Assembly (NCBI GenBank): GCA_004134985.1
Contig: REGQ01000001.1
Location: 248,001 to 312,000 of the forward strand
Origin: Paenibacillaceae bacterium
GTDB taxonomy: Bacteria; Bacillota; Bacilli; Paenibacillales; Paenibacillaceae
Direction of reading: 5' to 3'
DNA length: 64,000 nt
Shown here: positions 33,172 to 42,677 of the stretch, one piece after another
How positions within the stretch are numbered: position 1 is the stretch's first letter
Layout of the letters: each line of letters starts with the position of its first letter
The notes under the pieces: model-generated
Database searches by the model: none
What the model was told of the DNA's origin: nothing
The model's input: the letters and a program-made list of their open reading frames with translations, nothing else
Position numbers and translations under genes: made by a program

Positions 33172-34074
33172 CTATAGACGTTTGGCAAAGAGAAATGTAT
33201 CGGCCCAATATTGTTTGTTAATATCGGTAATCTGTACGCCGTCATCGGGAAGCGGGCTTGAATGGATCATTTGCTGATCACCCATGTAGATGCCGACATG
33301 TCCGACTTCTTTGTCGTTTTTAAACCGACCCGGTACATAATAGAACATCAAATCTCCTGGGCGAAGCTCGGATCGGGAAACTTTTGTGCCCGACTCTGCT
33401 TGCGCCCTTGCTGTCCTTGGCAATTGATAGCCCTGTTTCTCATATAGAAATTGTACAAACGAGGAGCAGTCAAACCGTTTGCTGTCCGCATATTCGCCTG
33501 TACCGAACTCATATGGTACGCCAAGATAGGCTTTCGCATTGCTAATGATGCTGCTTCCGTTCACTGCGAGCGCGCGAAAGCCGCCTTTAGAACTCGCCAA
33601 GGGCGCATCCTCGAACCCGGCAGCTTTCTTCTTGGTCTGTTGACCAGGATAGGGAGAAATGATGATTTGCCCATTGTCGGTCTCGTACTGGGCCTCTCCC
33701 TGGAATAGCTGCTGAATGGCAGCAACAGGTACCAGCATCGTTGTGCCGCGCTTGATTGCCGCTGCCGGCATTTCTACTTCACGCTCTGCCTTGTTCGCCT
33801 TGCCTGAACGATGCTCAAAAACATAAACAACATCGTGATCGCCGATCAGCAATTTCTTGCCATCGGCTGACCATTTGGTTTGAAAACCGATTAACCCTGC
33901 CATTTTCCCTACATCTGCATAGGGAGCGCCACTCACATTCGTTACTTCAACCGCGGAATGACCAGTCTCCATACTGTGCATCCGATCAGATCCCCGCTCC
34001 GTCCAGGAACATCCCCCAAGCACAAGACCGCCAAAAATCATCAAACAACTAATTGCACTGATTGCTCGTCTCAT
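33172..34074 (-). CDS. lipoprotein NlpC/P60 peptidoglycan hydrolase with stalk-type N-domain
   Basis: 300 residues. Lipobox LGGC puts the lipidated Cys at 22. Residues about 40-140 look like a copper amine oxidase N-terminal-like domain (YADVGKMAGLIGFQTKWSAD, then MLVPVAAIQQLF), frequent in Paenibacillaceae envelope proteins. The NlpC/P60 domain has Cys203 in FDCSSF, His259 in VGHVGIY and His271. It should cleave peptide stems of peptidoglycan at the outer face of the membrane. Confidence 0.9.
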   Translation of the reverse strand: MRRAISAISCLMIFGGLVLGGCSWTERGSDRMHSMETGHSAVEVTNVSGAPYADVGKMAGLIGFQTKWSADGKKLLIGDHDVVYVFEHRSGKANKAEREVEMPAAAIKRGTTMLVPVAAIQQLFQGEAQYETDNGQIIISPYPGQQTKKKAAGFEDAPLASSKGGFRALAVNGSSIISNAKAYLGVPYEFGTGEYADSKRFDCSSFVQFLYEKQGYQLPRTARAQAESGTKVSRSELRPGDLMFYYVPGRFKNDKEVGHVGIYMGDQQMIHSSPLPDDGVQITDINKQYWADTFLFAKRL

Positions 34075-34157
34075 CGTTCCAGCTCTCCATCTTTGAGAAA
34101 GTTTTTACTATCTCACTTAGCATGAATCGGAGACGATGCAATTATTCGTCTAAATAT

Positions 34158-34718
34158 CTAAGCTCCCAAAAAATGATTGGGTACCGCTTGACTGATTTTG
34201 TCGAAAGACTGAAGTTCGCCCCTAAACAGCAAACGCAGTGCCCGGGACTGTTCAATATCGGATGGAGTTGTGCGGGATGAGCACTTCGGCACGATGCTGA
34301 GACCGCTCTGCTCAAACACAGATGCTACGAACTGGGAGCAGAAATAAGCATTCTCCCGCTTAATTTGGATATTCAGCATAATGCCAAACAAACCAAGCAG
34401 GTTATACTTGTAGAGGTGGGGATCTTGCTCAAACTTGCGGACATAATTTCGAATTTTGCGATACTGCTCTTCGCTGACTGTACAGCTGTACACAGCACAG
34501 GTAGCTTCCTTGAACAATTGACCGCTCAAATCTTCCTTAACGAAACCTCCCACAAACGGGTTTCCAGGGCTTTTCCTGCCGAAACTGAATACTTCCTTTA
34601 GTTCCGGATCAAACGCGATGGATGCGTGGTTAAGCGAAGCGCGTGTGTACATACGAATCATCCGTGTAAACCAGGTCCCTGTATCAGACAATAAGATATA
34701 AATTGTTTTCTTCTTCAT
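34158..34718 (-). CDS. YiiX/YebB-like permuted NlpC/P60 cysteine hydrolase
   Basis: 186 residues with the permuted papain-like order: His31 in SLNHASIAFD comes first and the nucleophile Cys127 in YFCSQFVASVFEQSG comes later. No signal peptide. Members are putative amidases or lipid-active enzymes; the substrate is unknown. It is adjacent to the classical NlpC/P60 lipoprotein but separated by 83 bases. Confidence 0.78.
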   Translation of the reverse strand: MKKKTIYILLSDTGTWFTRMIRMYTRASLNHASIAFDPELKEVFSFGRKSPGNPFVGGFVKEDLSGQLFKEATCAVYSCTVSEEQYRKIRNYVRKFEQDPHLYKYNLLGLFGIMLNIQIKRENAYFCSQFVASVFEQSGLSIVPKCSSRTTPSDIEQSRALRLLFRGELQSFDKISQAVPNHFLGA

Positions 34719-35053
34719 AATGTTCTCACCCGCAACTCGAAATGGGATATTCCGATTTCTTTATGTATCTATATCATAGTTGCAGGACCGACTTGACAAA
34801 TCCGTCTTTTGTCGCAAATTTACCTAGACTTGAGTCGGGTTATTCTAGGAGCCTATCTGCATCCATTTTATCACTTCGTCAATTGTTCAGGCAATGCTTA
34901 GATCCCATGTTTCTTCCGAAAAATTACAAAAAACGATGAAAAGCAAAAACAAGCCAGAAAAGGACAGCGCCTCACTGTCTTGCTTGATCCATTATGCCTT
35001 GTCAACGGATGTCCGCGGCTACGCGAAAGCCGCTGTTCCCTGCTCTCAAGCGG
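34719..35053. other. intergenic region without a supported gene
   Basis: On the minus strand a possible promoter for the YiiX-like gene reads TTGTCA (34799-34794) and TATGAT (34778-34773), but the spacer is only 15 bases. A 65-codon plus frame (34743-34939) has no ribosome site and an unconvincing composition. Nothing else is seen. Confidence 0.4.
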
Positions 35054-35593
35054 CTATCCGTAGACAGCAATACCGACAAGTCCTGAGATGATCATAACTG
35101 AAACAGGATGCTTGCGAAAGATCATCAGTGCAGCAAGCGAACCAAGAAAGATGATAATCTGGCTCCAAGTGAACCAGTCGAACGCTTCGAACATTCCATT
35201 GGCTTGTGCCAGTACGATTGCAGAATAGACAATTAGCCCGGTAACGACCGGACGCAGCCCATACAGTGAGGAATGCAGCCGTTTGCTGGCACTGATTCGA
35301 ATGTACACTGCTCCGATTGCAGCAATAATCAGGAAGGACGGAAGCACCATGCCGAGCGCAGCCACAATGGCCCCGATCACACCCGCCTGCTCATAACCGA
35401 CAGAAATGGCGATATTGGTCGCCATCGGTCCTGGCGCTAGCCCGGATAGGGCAACAATTTCCGTAAATCGCTCATCTGTCATCCAGCCGTTATGCTGAAC
35501 GACCTCCTGTCCGATCCAGGGTACCATGGAGTAGCCGCCGCCGAACGACATCAGTCCAATTTTGAAGGTAATTAAAAACAATTTAAGCAACAT
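35054..35593 (-). CDS. chromate transporter subunit (short-chain CHR), second gene of pair
   Basis: 179 residues from ATG 35593 after a GGGGGGA site. One CHR domain: FKIGLMSFGGGYSMVPWIGQ (the FGGG signature), then IVALSGLAPGPMATNIAISV and four to five further hydrophobic segments. It pairs with the gene just upstream, as in Bacillus ywrAB-type two-subunit transporters that export chromate by proton exchange. Confidence 0.87.
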   Translation of the reverse strand: MLLKLFLITFKIGLMSFGGGYSMVPWIGQEVVQHNGWMTDERFTEIVALSGLAPGPMATNIAISVGYEQAGVIGAIVAALGMVLPSFLIIAAIGAVYIRISASKRLHSSLYGLRPVVTGLIVYSAIVLAQANGMFEAFDWFTWSQIIIFLGSLAALMIFRKHPVSVMIISGLVGIAVYG

Positions 35594-35658
35594 AGCGCAT
35601 TCCCCCCTTGGTGACAAATACCATCGAGCATGAAGCAAGAGGAAGCCTCACCGCATTA

Positions 35659-36270
35659 TTAAATCATATAGTCGTATACAGGCTCTTCCTTCTCCAATTT
35701 GGTTTCCTTGCCCAAGCGCTGACGAGTACGCACAATGACGATACCGGCTGCTGCGCCACCGACAATCAGGAGCGCCGGATGAATCCATCCGCTGCCGAAG
35801 TAAAGCAGTCCGACAGTCAGCAGCAAAATAGCCGTGGTCGGATAGTCAATAGCCGCCGTTTTGCCGATCCGGTATGCCGCATAGACGACGAGCGCTACCA
35901 CTGTTGCACGAATGGATAGAAAAGCCGCTTCAACCTTAGGCTGGTCACGCAGAACCAAATAGATGGCAGATAGCCCAATTATGATCGTAAAGGTAGGCAG
36001 TAAAATGCCGGCAAGCGCTGCGGCTGCGCCGGCAAAGCCGGCTACCCGGTAACCGATCAGCATCGCCGAATTGATCGCAATGGCCCCAGGAACTGAGCCG
36101 GCAATGCTGAATACGTCGGTAATTTCCTCACTATTGAGCCATTTGCGCCGCTCGGCCGTTTCACGTTCAATAATGGGGAGCACAGCGTATCCGCCCCCGA
36201 AAGTCGTTGGCCCGATTTTCATAAAACTGATGAACAGCCGCCATAATATCCACTTGTCTTGATGTTTCAT
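35659..36270 (-). CDS. chromate transporter subunit (short-chain CHR), first gene of pair
   Basis: 203 residues, one CHR domain: FMKIGPTTFGGGYAVLPIIE and SIAGSVPGAIAINSAMLIGY, homologous to but diverged from its partner 65 bases downstream. The charged tail (KETKLEKEEPVYDYMI) is unique to this subunit. The two half-size proteins are expected to form an antiparallel heterodimer. Resistance in this strain is inferred only. Confidence 0.87.
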   Translation of the reverse strand: MKHQDKWILWRLFISFMKIGPTTFGGGYAVLPIIERETAERRKWLNSEEITDVFSIAGSVPGAIAINSAMLIGYRVAGFAGAAAALAGILLPTFTIIIGLSAIYLVLRDQPKVEAAFLSIRATVVALVVYAAYRIGKTAAIDYPTTAILLLTVGLLYFGSGWIHPALLIVGGAAAGIVIVRTRQRLGKETKLEKEEPVYDYMI

Positions 36271-36428
36271 TTCTTCGGCCCCCAGTGGAAAACATGTACT
36301 TGACTATAGTATATCATCTTTTTTTCATTTTGGAATAAAGTTTTCACCCAAAATTGTCTGCTGCTGGGAAATGAAAGGGCGAGATGCAAGGGTCTCTAGT
36401 CCCAATTGAGTACTCAGCTCGAAATACC

Positions 36429-36457
36429 TTGTATGGCCTGACCTTTTCCGCTACAAT
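36429..36457 (+). promoter_or_regulatory. promoter of the HAD phosphatase gene
   Basis: TTGTAT (36429-36434), a 17-base spacer and TACAAT (36452-36457), 35 bases ahead of the ATG. Confidence 0.6.
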
Positions 36458-36491
36458 CAAGGAATAAATAGAGAAGGAGTCGAGAGAGATA

Positions 36492-37298
36492 ATGGATTAC
36501 AAACTAATCGCGATTGATGTCGACGATACCTTGCTTAATGATGATATTATTTTGACGGAAGGCACCAAACAAGCGCTCGCAGCCGCTGCTGCAAAAGGGG
36601 TAACGATTACGCTCGCTACCGGCCGGATGTTTCCGTCCGCACAGAAAATCGCAGCACAAGTGGAGCTTAATGTTCCGATCATTACGTATCAGGGTTCGCT
36701 TGTGAAAACCTTGATCGACGAACAAGTGCTCTATGAGCGTAGTGTTCCGTCGGATGCGGCGCTGGAACTTTATCAATTTTGCGAGGAGCATGGCCTTCAT
36801 TTGCAATTATATGTCGATGATGTGTTATATTCCAAAGAAGACAATGAGAAAGTACGCGCTTATTCAAAGTTATCCAATATTCCCTATGTCGTTAATCCGG
36901 ACTATGATACCTTGATTGCCAAACCGTTGACCAAAATGCTAATTATTGATGATCCTGAGCGACTCGACCAGGTTGCAGAACAGCTGCAGCCATTGATTGG
37001 CGATCGGGTGCATATTACGAAATCCAAAGCGCACTATTTGGAGTTTTTGCATAAGGAAGGAACCAAGGGACATGCGCTGCAGTTCATGGCTGAGCACATC
37101 GGCTGTACAATGGACCAAGTGATTGCAATCGGCGATTCGTGGAATGATCGTGAAATGATTGAAGTCGCAGGACTTGGGGTTGCGATGGACAATGCCATCC
37201 CAATGCTGAAAGAGGTTGCCAATTATGTGACCCGCTCGAACAATGACGAAGGTGTACGGCATGTAATTGAGAAGTTTATTTTGCATACAGAGGCCTAG
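36492..37298 (+). CDS. Cof-type HAD-IIB family phosphatase
   Basis: 268 residues. HAD motif I is DVDDT (Asp9 nucleophile, Asp11), motif II LATGRM, a Lys in motif III, and motif IV IGDSWNDREMI. The C2B cap lies between. Members dephosphorylate sugar phosphates, FMN or phospho-intermediates of cofactor metabolism. Ribosome site AGAAGGAG. It ends just ahead of a strong terminator. Confidence 0.9.
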   Translation: MDYKLIAIDVDDTLLNDDIILTEGTKQALAAAAAKGVTITLATGRMFPSAQKIAAQVELNVPIITYQGSLVKTLIDEQVLYERSVPSDAALELYQFCEEHGLHLQLYVDDVLYSKEDNEKVRAYSKLSNIPYVVNPDYDTLIAKPLTKMLIIDDPERLDQVAEQLQPLIGDRVHITKSKAHYLEFLHKEGTKGHALQFMAEHIGCTMDQVIAIGDSWNDREMIEVAGLGVAMDNAIPMLKEVANYVTRSNNDEGVRHVIEKFILHTEA

Positions 37299-37315
37299 AG
37301 CTCTAACAAAACAAC

Positions 37316-37357
37316 AAAAAACGATTGAGCAGGCTGTGCCTTGCTCAATCGTTTTTT
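37316..37357. terminator. strong bidirectional intrinsic terminator
   Basis: AAAAAACGATTGAGCA and TGCTCAATCGTTTTTT form a perfect 16-bp stem around a 10-base loop. It serves the HAD gene (plus) and the sulfate-binding protein gene (minus). Confidence 0.88.
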
Positions 37358-37421
37358 GTCATCTGCTTCAGGAATCAAGCTGACCATGAGCAATCGTCCC
37401 GATCTCGGACGCCTGCCGGGT

Positions 37422-38573
37422 TCAAATCCCTGCAAGAACCTGATACCAAATGCCTCTGGCCGAGTACAGTTTTTCCCTTACCTCGTCCCAGCCGCCTAAA
37501 TATTCAATATCGAATATGCCTTCAGGGACATCATAGCGGCTTTGCACTTCGGCTTGGACCGTCTCATTTACAGGACGAAATCCGTAATCAGTCAAGACGC
37601 GCTGGCCCTGCTCGCTGTGCAGGAAGGCTACGAACGCTTCGGCTACCTCGCGCGTGCCGTGCTTGTCAACATTTTTGTCGATGACGGCAATAGGGTTTTC
37701 AATCAAAATCGTATGCTTAGGCACCACGATCGTATACGGAACCCCTTGATTAATACGAGCCAGCAATTCATTCTCATAAGTAACGATTACATCGCCAACC
37801 CCATATTCAAAAGCAGCCATTGATGCACGGCCACTCTTGTCCAGTGACTCTACATTCTCATGGATGCCCACGAGAAAGCTTTTGGCAAATTCGCTATCCT
37901 TGCTGCCCGTCCGCTCCTCGGAAATCTTCAGCCCCGCTCCGTAGATTGCATTGATATCCCACTGCGCGCCACCTGAGGTTTTCGGGTTCGGATACAAAAC
38001 TTTAATGCCCGGCTTTGCAAGATCTGCCCAATCCGCGATGTTTTTGGGATTGCCATCCCTCGTTCCCAGCACGACGATGGAGCGGGTGATCATGCCTCCA
38101 TGCTGCTTGCGCCAATCGTGCGTAATAAAGCCGGCTTTTTCGATCCTCTCAACATCGCCTTCCATCGCCAGCGCCGTCACATCGGCCTCAAACCCGCCGA
38201 CGATTGACCTGGCCTGTGTGCCGGAAGCTTCATACGATTGCTGGAAGGTAACCGTCTGACCCGTTTCCGCCTTCCACTTGGCCTGAAACGCTGGCAACAA
38301 CTCCTCGAACGCATCCTTGACAACTGAGTAAGCGCCGATCACAAGGGTAATATCCCCTTGCTCCTGTGCCGGCTGCTCGCCTTGCTGCACGTTCCCGGAT
38401 GTGCAGCCGCTTAACAGCGCCAGCACCGCCGCTGCGATCAGCAGCGCCGGAGCGATCAGCAGCGCCGGAGCGAACCGCGCATAGATGCGCGGATTGGCCG
38501 GGTCAGGCCGATGTTTATGCAATTGTTGCTCATGTGAACGTCTCTTCACTTGTTTCGCTATTAGCCATTTCAC
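37422..38573 (-). CDS. sulfate-binding lipoprotein (CysP/Sbp family)
   Basis: 383 residues, last gene of the sulfate ABC operon. A hydrophobic leader ends in the lipobox LLSGC; NPKTSGGAQW is the sulfate-binding signature of this family, with YEASGTQARSI forming another anion-binding loop. The leader contains PALLIA twice, from an exact 18-bp tandem duplication (38434-38469). The start is uncertain: the first codon in frame is a GTG at 38573 without a clear ribosome site, and the N-terminal region before the leader is unusually long and basic. Confidence 0.87.
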   Translation of the reverse strand: MKWLIAKQVKRRSHEQQLHKHRPDPANPRIYARFAPALLIAPALLIAAAVLALLSGCTSGNVQQGEQPAQEQGDITLVIGAYSVVKDAFEELLPAFQAKWKAETGQTVTFQQSYEASGTQARSIVGGFEADVTALAMEGDVERIEKAGFITHDWRKQHGGMITRSIVVLGTRDGNPKNIADWADLAKPGIKVLYPNPKTSGGAQWDINAIYGAGLKISEERTGSKDSEFAKSFLVGIHENVESLDKSGRASMAAFEYGVGDVIVTYENELLARINQGVPYTIVVPKHTILIENPIAVIDKNVDKHGTREVAEAFVAFLHSEQGQRVLTDYGFRPVNETVQAEVQSRYDVPEGIFDIEYLGGWDEVREKLYSARGIWYQVLAGI

Positions 38574-38599
38574 GCAACCACAACACTTTCTTTAAAAAA

Positions 38600-39664
38600 T
38601 CATATATGAACCGGCATCGGATCTTCCTTCAACTGATTTTCCATAATCCAGCTTTCGTCATCATTGAACAGGTAGGCGCGGTGCACCAGGACACTGATCT
38701 CTTCACCCGGCTGCAGCACTTCTTTCTCCAGGGAGCGGTACGTAATAAGTGTAATGGAGCCGACTTCGACTTCAACCATCCATTCGCTGCCACGGAAGTG
38801 CAGCTTTTTGACAATGCCTCTTTCGGTTGCCGAAGCGATGCGAAACTCGCTGCGCCGTCCAATTTCAATGTACTCCGGCCGAATCAACGCTTTGGCATTG
38901 TGATGAGCGGTTGCTGCTGCAAAGCCATGCAGTTGCCCCACATCTTCAACAATTGTCGATTCCCCGATAAAGCTGGCCACAAATTGGGTTTGCGGGTTTT
39001 TATAAATATCCCATGGACTCCCCTTTTGCTCCAGTCGGCCTTTATTGATAATCATAATCTCATCGGCAACCTCAATCGCCTCATCCTGATCATGTGTGAC
39101 AAAAATCGAGGTAATACCGAGCCGCTCAATCATATCCTTCAGCCACGTACGCAGTTCATGACGGATCTTGGCATCGATTGCGGCAAACGGCTCATCCAGC
39201 AGCAGCAGCTGCGGCTCAGGGGCCAGCGCTCTGGCGAAGGCCACCCGCTGACGCTGTCCGCCAGACAGCTGATGGGGATATCGGTGCTCAAAGCCTTTCA
39301 ATCCGGTTAGTTCCACCAGTTGCATGACGCGGTCGCGGATGACATTTTTGGGCTGCTTTTTCACTTTCAGTCCGAAGGCTATGTTGTCATAGACCGTCAT
39401 ATGCTTGAACAGCGCATAGTTCTGAAAGACAAAGCCGATGCCGCGCTCCTGCGGAGGCAGCTCATTCACCCGCTTGCCATGGAAGACGATGTCGCCTGCC
39501 GAAGGCGTCTCCAGCCCCGCAAGCATGCGCAGAATGGACGTTTTGCCGCCGCCGCTTGGGCCGAGCAGACCGATCAGCCTGCCCTTCTCAATTGAGAAGC
39601 TTACATCGTGAACCGCATGGAAATCACCGTAGTGCTTGTTTAACTGACTGACTTCAATATGCAT
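38600..39664 (-). CDS. cysA: sulfate/thiosulfate ABC transporter ATPase CysA
   Basis: 354 residues from ATG 39664 after AAAGGGG. Walker A GPSGGGKT (35-42), ABC signature LSGGQ (133-137), Walker B LLLLDEP and the switch His in VTHDQDEA. A C-terminal TOBE-like region (about 240-354) has FRGSEWMVEVEV. The order cysT-cysW-cysA-binding protein identifies it as the sulfate importer ATPase. Confidence 0.9.
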   Translation of the reverse strand: MHIEVSQLNKHYGDFHAVHDVSFSIEKGRLIGLLGPSGGGKTSILRMLAGLETPSAGDIVFHGKRVNELPPQERGIGFVFQNYALFKHMTVYDNIAFGLKVKKQPKNVIRDRVMQLVELTGLKGFEHRYPHQLSGGQRQRVAFARALAPEPQLLLLDEPFAAIDAKIRHELRTWLKDMIERLGITSIFVTHDQDEAIEVADEIMIINKGRLEQKGSPWDIYKNPQTQFVASFIGESTIVEDVGQLHGFAAATAHHNAKALIRPEYIEIGRRSEFRIASATERGIVKKLHFRGSEWMVEVEVGSITLITYRSLEKEVLQPGEEISVLVHRAYLFNDDESWIMENQLKEDPMPVHI

Positions 39665-39666
39665 GT

Positions 39667-40461
39667 TCAATGCCCCTTTCTCTTCTTGGCCCATTCCATC
39701 AGCAGCAGCAGGCCGATGGAGACAACAGCGAGCACAAGCGCGACACTATTGGCAGCCAATACGTTGAAATTTTCAACATCCTGATAGACAAGCGTCGTAG
39801 CAGTCTGCGTCTTGTTCATAATATTCCCGGAAACGACCAGCACCGCACCGAATTCTCCCATGGAACGCGCGACAGTCAGAACGACGCCATAGATAACGCC
39901 CCAGCGGATCGACGGCCACGTCACTTTCCAGAACGTGTACCAGGAATATGCCCCCAGTGTGGATGCCGCTTCCTCTTGCTGGCTGCCGATTTCCTGCAGC
40001 ACCGGCATGACCTCCCGCACCATCAAGGGGAAGGTGACGAACAATGTGGCAAGCACCATTCCCGGCAACGCATAAACGACTTTAAAGCCGATACTTTCAA
40101 AAAATACCCCTATAATTGCATTCGGCCCGAGCAGCAGCACAATCATCAAACCGCCGATAACCGGCGACACCGCGAACGGCAAGTCAACGATACTGTTCAA
40201 CAGCCGTTTGAGCTTGGCGCCGAGCCAGGTGGCACGAACCAGATAGAGCGCGAGCATCACGCCAAACAGTGTATTCACCGCGGTGACAATGATCACGATC
40301 AGGCCTGTCATACCAAGCGCATGAAGCGATTGTGGCCGTGAGAGCGCTTCAGCAAATCCACTCCATCCCTCTGCCCAGGAGCCTGCAAAAATCCGTATTA
40401 ACGGAATAATAATCAGAATGGTAAACACCGCATACGTCAGCGTAATCCACAGCTTCTTCAT
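39667..40461 (-). CDS. cysW: sulfate ABC transporter permease CysW
   Basis: 264 residues, six membrane helices with the EAA loop EEAASTLGAYSWYTFWKVTW and the CysW-type INSIVDLPFAVSPVIGGLMI-like segment (NSIVDLPFAVSP). The C-terminus has SMGEFGAVLVVSGNI. Its start overlaps the cysT stop by 4 bases and its stop is 2 bases from the cysA start. Confidence 0.9.
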   Translation of the reverse strand: MKKLWITLTYAVFTILIIIPLIRIFAGSWAEGWSGFAEALSRPQSLHALGMTGLIVIIVTAVNTLFGVMLALYLVRATWLGAKLKRLLNSIVDLPFAVSPVIGGLMIVLLLGPNAIIGVFFESIGFKVVYALPGMVLATLFVTFPLMVREVMPVLQEIGSQQEEAASTLGAYSWYTFWKVTWPSIRWGVIYGVVLTVARSMGEFGAVLVVSGNIMNKTQTATTLVYQDVENFNVLAANSVALVLAVVSIGLLLLMEWAKKRKGH

Positions 40462-41273
40462 CGCGCGTCCCTCCTCGCCTGCACGATATTAACCGTCCAA
40501 AGAATCAGGAAGGACAAGGTCAATAGCAGAACTGACACTGCCGCTGCGCCTTGCGGATTGTCGCTTTCAATTTCTCCGAAAATATACACGGAAGCAATCA
40601 GCGTTTTGCCCGGAATGTTGCCGGCAATCAGCACAACTGCGCCAAATTCGGCCAGCGCCCGTGAGAAGGCCAGCATGCCCCCGCTAATAACTCCAGGAGC
40701 CATCGTTGGCAAAATAACCTGAAAAAAGGTTTTGGCCTTCGATGCGCCGAGCGTATAGGCCGCTTCTTCCTCCGAATGATCCATCTCTTCGAGCAGCGGC
40801 TGTACCGCGCGGATCACAAACGGAAAAGTAACAAACAGCATGGCAATGACAATCGCCGGTTCATGAAATACAATTTCAATGCCCAGCTTTCCCGCCAGTT
40901 CCCCGACAAGACTGTTCGGTCCAAGCAGAAGCAAAATCATCAGCCCGCCAACCGCTGTCGGCAGTGCAAATGGCAGATCGACAAGACTGTTCAGAAACCG
41001 GCGTCCAAAAAACTGATACCGGATCAGCACCCAACCGATCATTGTTCCCACCAGCACATTAATTAATGCGGCGATCACAGCCAAACGAATTGTCAATAAT
41101 ACAGCCTTCCAGGCGAGCGGATCACTGACACTTTCCCAGAAAGGTACCCAACCGAGCGAGAAGGATTGGGTATAGACGCCGATAATCGGCAAAACAATGA
41201 GAACGACAAAATACAGCATAATGGTGCTTCGGAAACCGAAACTCCACCAGCGGCTGCGCAACATCAAATTCAC
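40458..41273 (-). CDS. cysT: sulfate ABC transporter permease CysT (CysU)
   Basis: 271 residues, six predicted helices, EAA loop EEEAAYTLGASKAKTFFQVI and ALAEFGAVVLIAGNIPGKTL, plus the conserved FFGRRFLNSLVDLPFALPTA segment. First gene of the operon; pairs with CysW in the membrane channel. Confidence 0.9.
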   Translation of the reverse strand: MNLMLRSRWWSFGFRSTIMLYFVVLIVLPIIGVYTQSFSLGWVPFWESVSDPLAWKAVLLTIRLAVIAALINVLVGTMIGWVLIRYQFFGRRFLNSLVDLPFALPTAVGGLMILLLLGPNSLVGELAGKLGIEIVFHEPAIVIAMLFVTFPFVIRAVQPLLEEMDHSEEEAAYTLGASKAKTFFQVILPTMAPGVISGGMLAFSRALAEFGAVVLIAGNIPGKTLIASVYIFGEIESDNPQGAAAVSVLLLTLSFLILWTVNIVQARRDAR

Positions 41274-41353
41274 CGTATTAAACCCTCCCAGATCTTCGGC
41301 GGTCCGATCAACCTGCGCATCAAATAATTCCTATTAATTTACTTGGCATTAAT

Positions 41354-41383
41354 ACAATAGCAGAATATGGGCCTCCCAGTCAA
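41354..41383 (-). promoter_or_regulatory. promoter of the sulfate transport operon
   Basis: On the minus strand TTGACT (41383-41378), an 18-base spacer and TATTGT (41359-41354). The short leader then contains AATAGGAATTATTTG, a GGAAT tract of the kind bound by Cys regulators such as CymR; that link is inference. The leader is too short for an S-box. The rest of 41384-41552 shows no supported gene. Confidence 0.6.
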
Positions 41384-41552
41384 TGCTTAAATAAGAAAAA
41401 TTAATCCAAAGTATAAGCATTTATAACTTTGACCTGGGAAATGGCAAAAAAGCTCTTCTCCGTTCAGCCTTCAATTGCGGCAGTATGAACAGAAAAAAGC
41501 TTTTATTCTTTACAGCAGTGCTTGTAAGACGGTATGCAGCTTCAGGGCGCTT

Positions 41553-41930
41553 CTAACGCCTGCTTCCTGCCCGGACAACGCTCTGGCCCGACGTTTCAAT
41601 GACCACATAACCGAAATAGAGCGCAATCGCGCCAACGATAAAGTGCAGGATGTTGTCAGAGAGTCCCACATGCATCAAACCGAATAAATCCTTCACAAAT
41701 ACACCAAGCACGGCCATCACCATATAGAAGATACCAAGCACCTGAGAATAACGGTACGCATAGCCTTCCTGCGAGGCAGCCAACAGTCCAAGCACCCCAA
41801 CGACCAGATGAATCACATTGTGGGTGGTATCCAAATGAAACCATCCAAACAAGCTGTCATAAAAAAAACCAAGCACGCCCACCAACAGAAAGATGATGCC
41901 GATCAAAGCTGCAAACCGTCTGACTGCCAT
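41553..41930 (-). CDS. DUF4383 membrane protein
   Basis: 125 residues from ATG 41930, seven bases after GGGAGG. Four hydrophobic segments (FAALIGIIFLLVGVLGFF, VIHLVVGVLGLLAAS, VLGIFYMVMAVLGVFV, ILHFIVGAIALYFGY) with the DUF4383 pattern of H at the start of helices 2 and 4. Function unknown; often stress-associated. Confidence 0.75.
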   Translation of the reverse strand: MAVRRFAALIGIIFLLVGVLGFFYDSLFGWFHLDTTHNVIHLVVGVLGLLAASQEGYAYRYSQVLGIFYMVMAVLGVFVKDLFGLMHVGLSDNILHFIVGAIALYFGYVVIETSGQSVVRAGSRR

Positions 41931-42017
41931 AGCCATTCCTCCCCGTACATTCAGTATCGGGAGATGCTTATCACACCTCCCCTTACTGAACCCTATGCAT
42001 GTACAGGACAAAACATG

Positions 42018-42650
42018 CTATTTCTCTTCCACACAGTAGCGGGCATCACCCAATTGGACGATGGCCTGCCCCTGCGTCAAGTCGGTCATCCAGTCCGCAA
42101 ACTTGTCCGCATCCGGTTCCTCTGGCAGACAGGTAATGACAACCCGATCTGTAAATGATGTGCCATCGACACGAACCCCACGCTGATGCAGCTCATTTTC
42201 CAGCTTGCCGTACCAGGTGTAGTCAGCATCAACCGTCACTTCACGATGCAGCACCTGGACGATCGGATCGGCAGCTTCAATACCGGCAACCGCACCATCG
42301 GTATATGCCCGGATCAGACCGCCAGCGCCCAGCATAATGCCGCCGAAATAGCGCGTAACAACGATTGCTACATTTTTCAGCTGCTGATGCTTCATGACTT
42401 CCAGGATAGGCTTGCCTGCCGTTCCGCTCGGCTCGCCATCATCGGACTGCTTCTGGATTTCATCGCGTTCACCGATCATATAAGCCGAACAGTTATGCGT
42501 AGCATTCCAGTGCTGCTTCTTGATCTCCTCAATAAAGGCAACCGCTTCTGCTTCCGTCTCGACCGGCTTCGCGCAACCGATGAAACGGGATTTTTTGATC
42601 ACAATTTCCTGGCTGCCCTGCCGACTTACCGTATTATAGCGTTTCAGCAT
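42018..42650 (-). CDS. YigZ/YvyE (IMPACT) family protein
   Basis: 210 residues. N-terminal IMPACT fold: KKSRFIGCAKPVETEAEAVA, then WNATHNCSAYMIGERDEIQK and SDDGEPSGTAGKPILEVMKH, VTRYFGGIMLGAGGLIRAYT. The C-terminal DUF1949 ferredoxin-like domain follows. Role unknown; it may be linked to translation factors. It starts 28 bases after the pgi stop, so it is likely in one transcript with pgi. Confidence 0.92.
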   Translation of the reverse strand: MLKRYNTVSRQGSQEIVIKKSRFIGCAKPVETEAEAVAFIEEIKKQHWNATHNCSAYMIGERDEIQKQSDDGEPSGTAGKPILEVMKHQQLKNVAIVVTRYFGGIMLGAGGLIRAYTDGAVAGIEAADPIVQVLHREVTVDADYTWYGKLENELHQRGVRVDGTSFTDRVVITCLPEEPDADKFADWMTDLTQGQAIVQLGDARYCVEEK

Positions 42651-42677
42651 GGCCTTCGCCTGCTTGCAGCTGGCAAA

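Noticed and set aside
37400-37440. tRNA-like T-arm (GGGTTCAAATCCC)
   Set aside because: No acceptor, D or anticodon arms are found around it, and it overlaps the end of the sulfate-binding protein gene, which explains the sequence.
38366-39310. 314-codon plus frame opposite cysA and the binding-protein gene
   Set aside because: Antisense shadow; cysA has full Walker and signature motifs.
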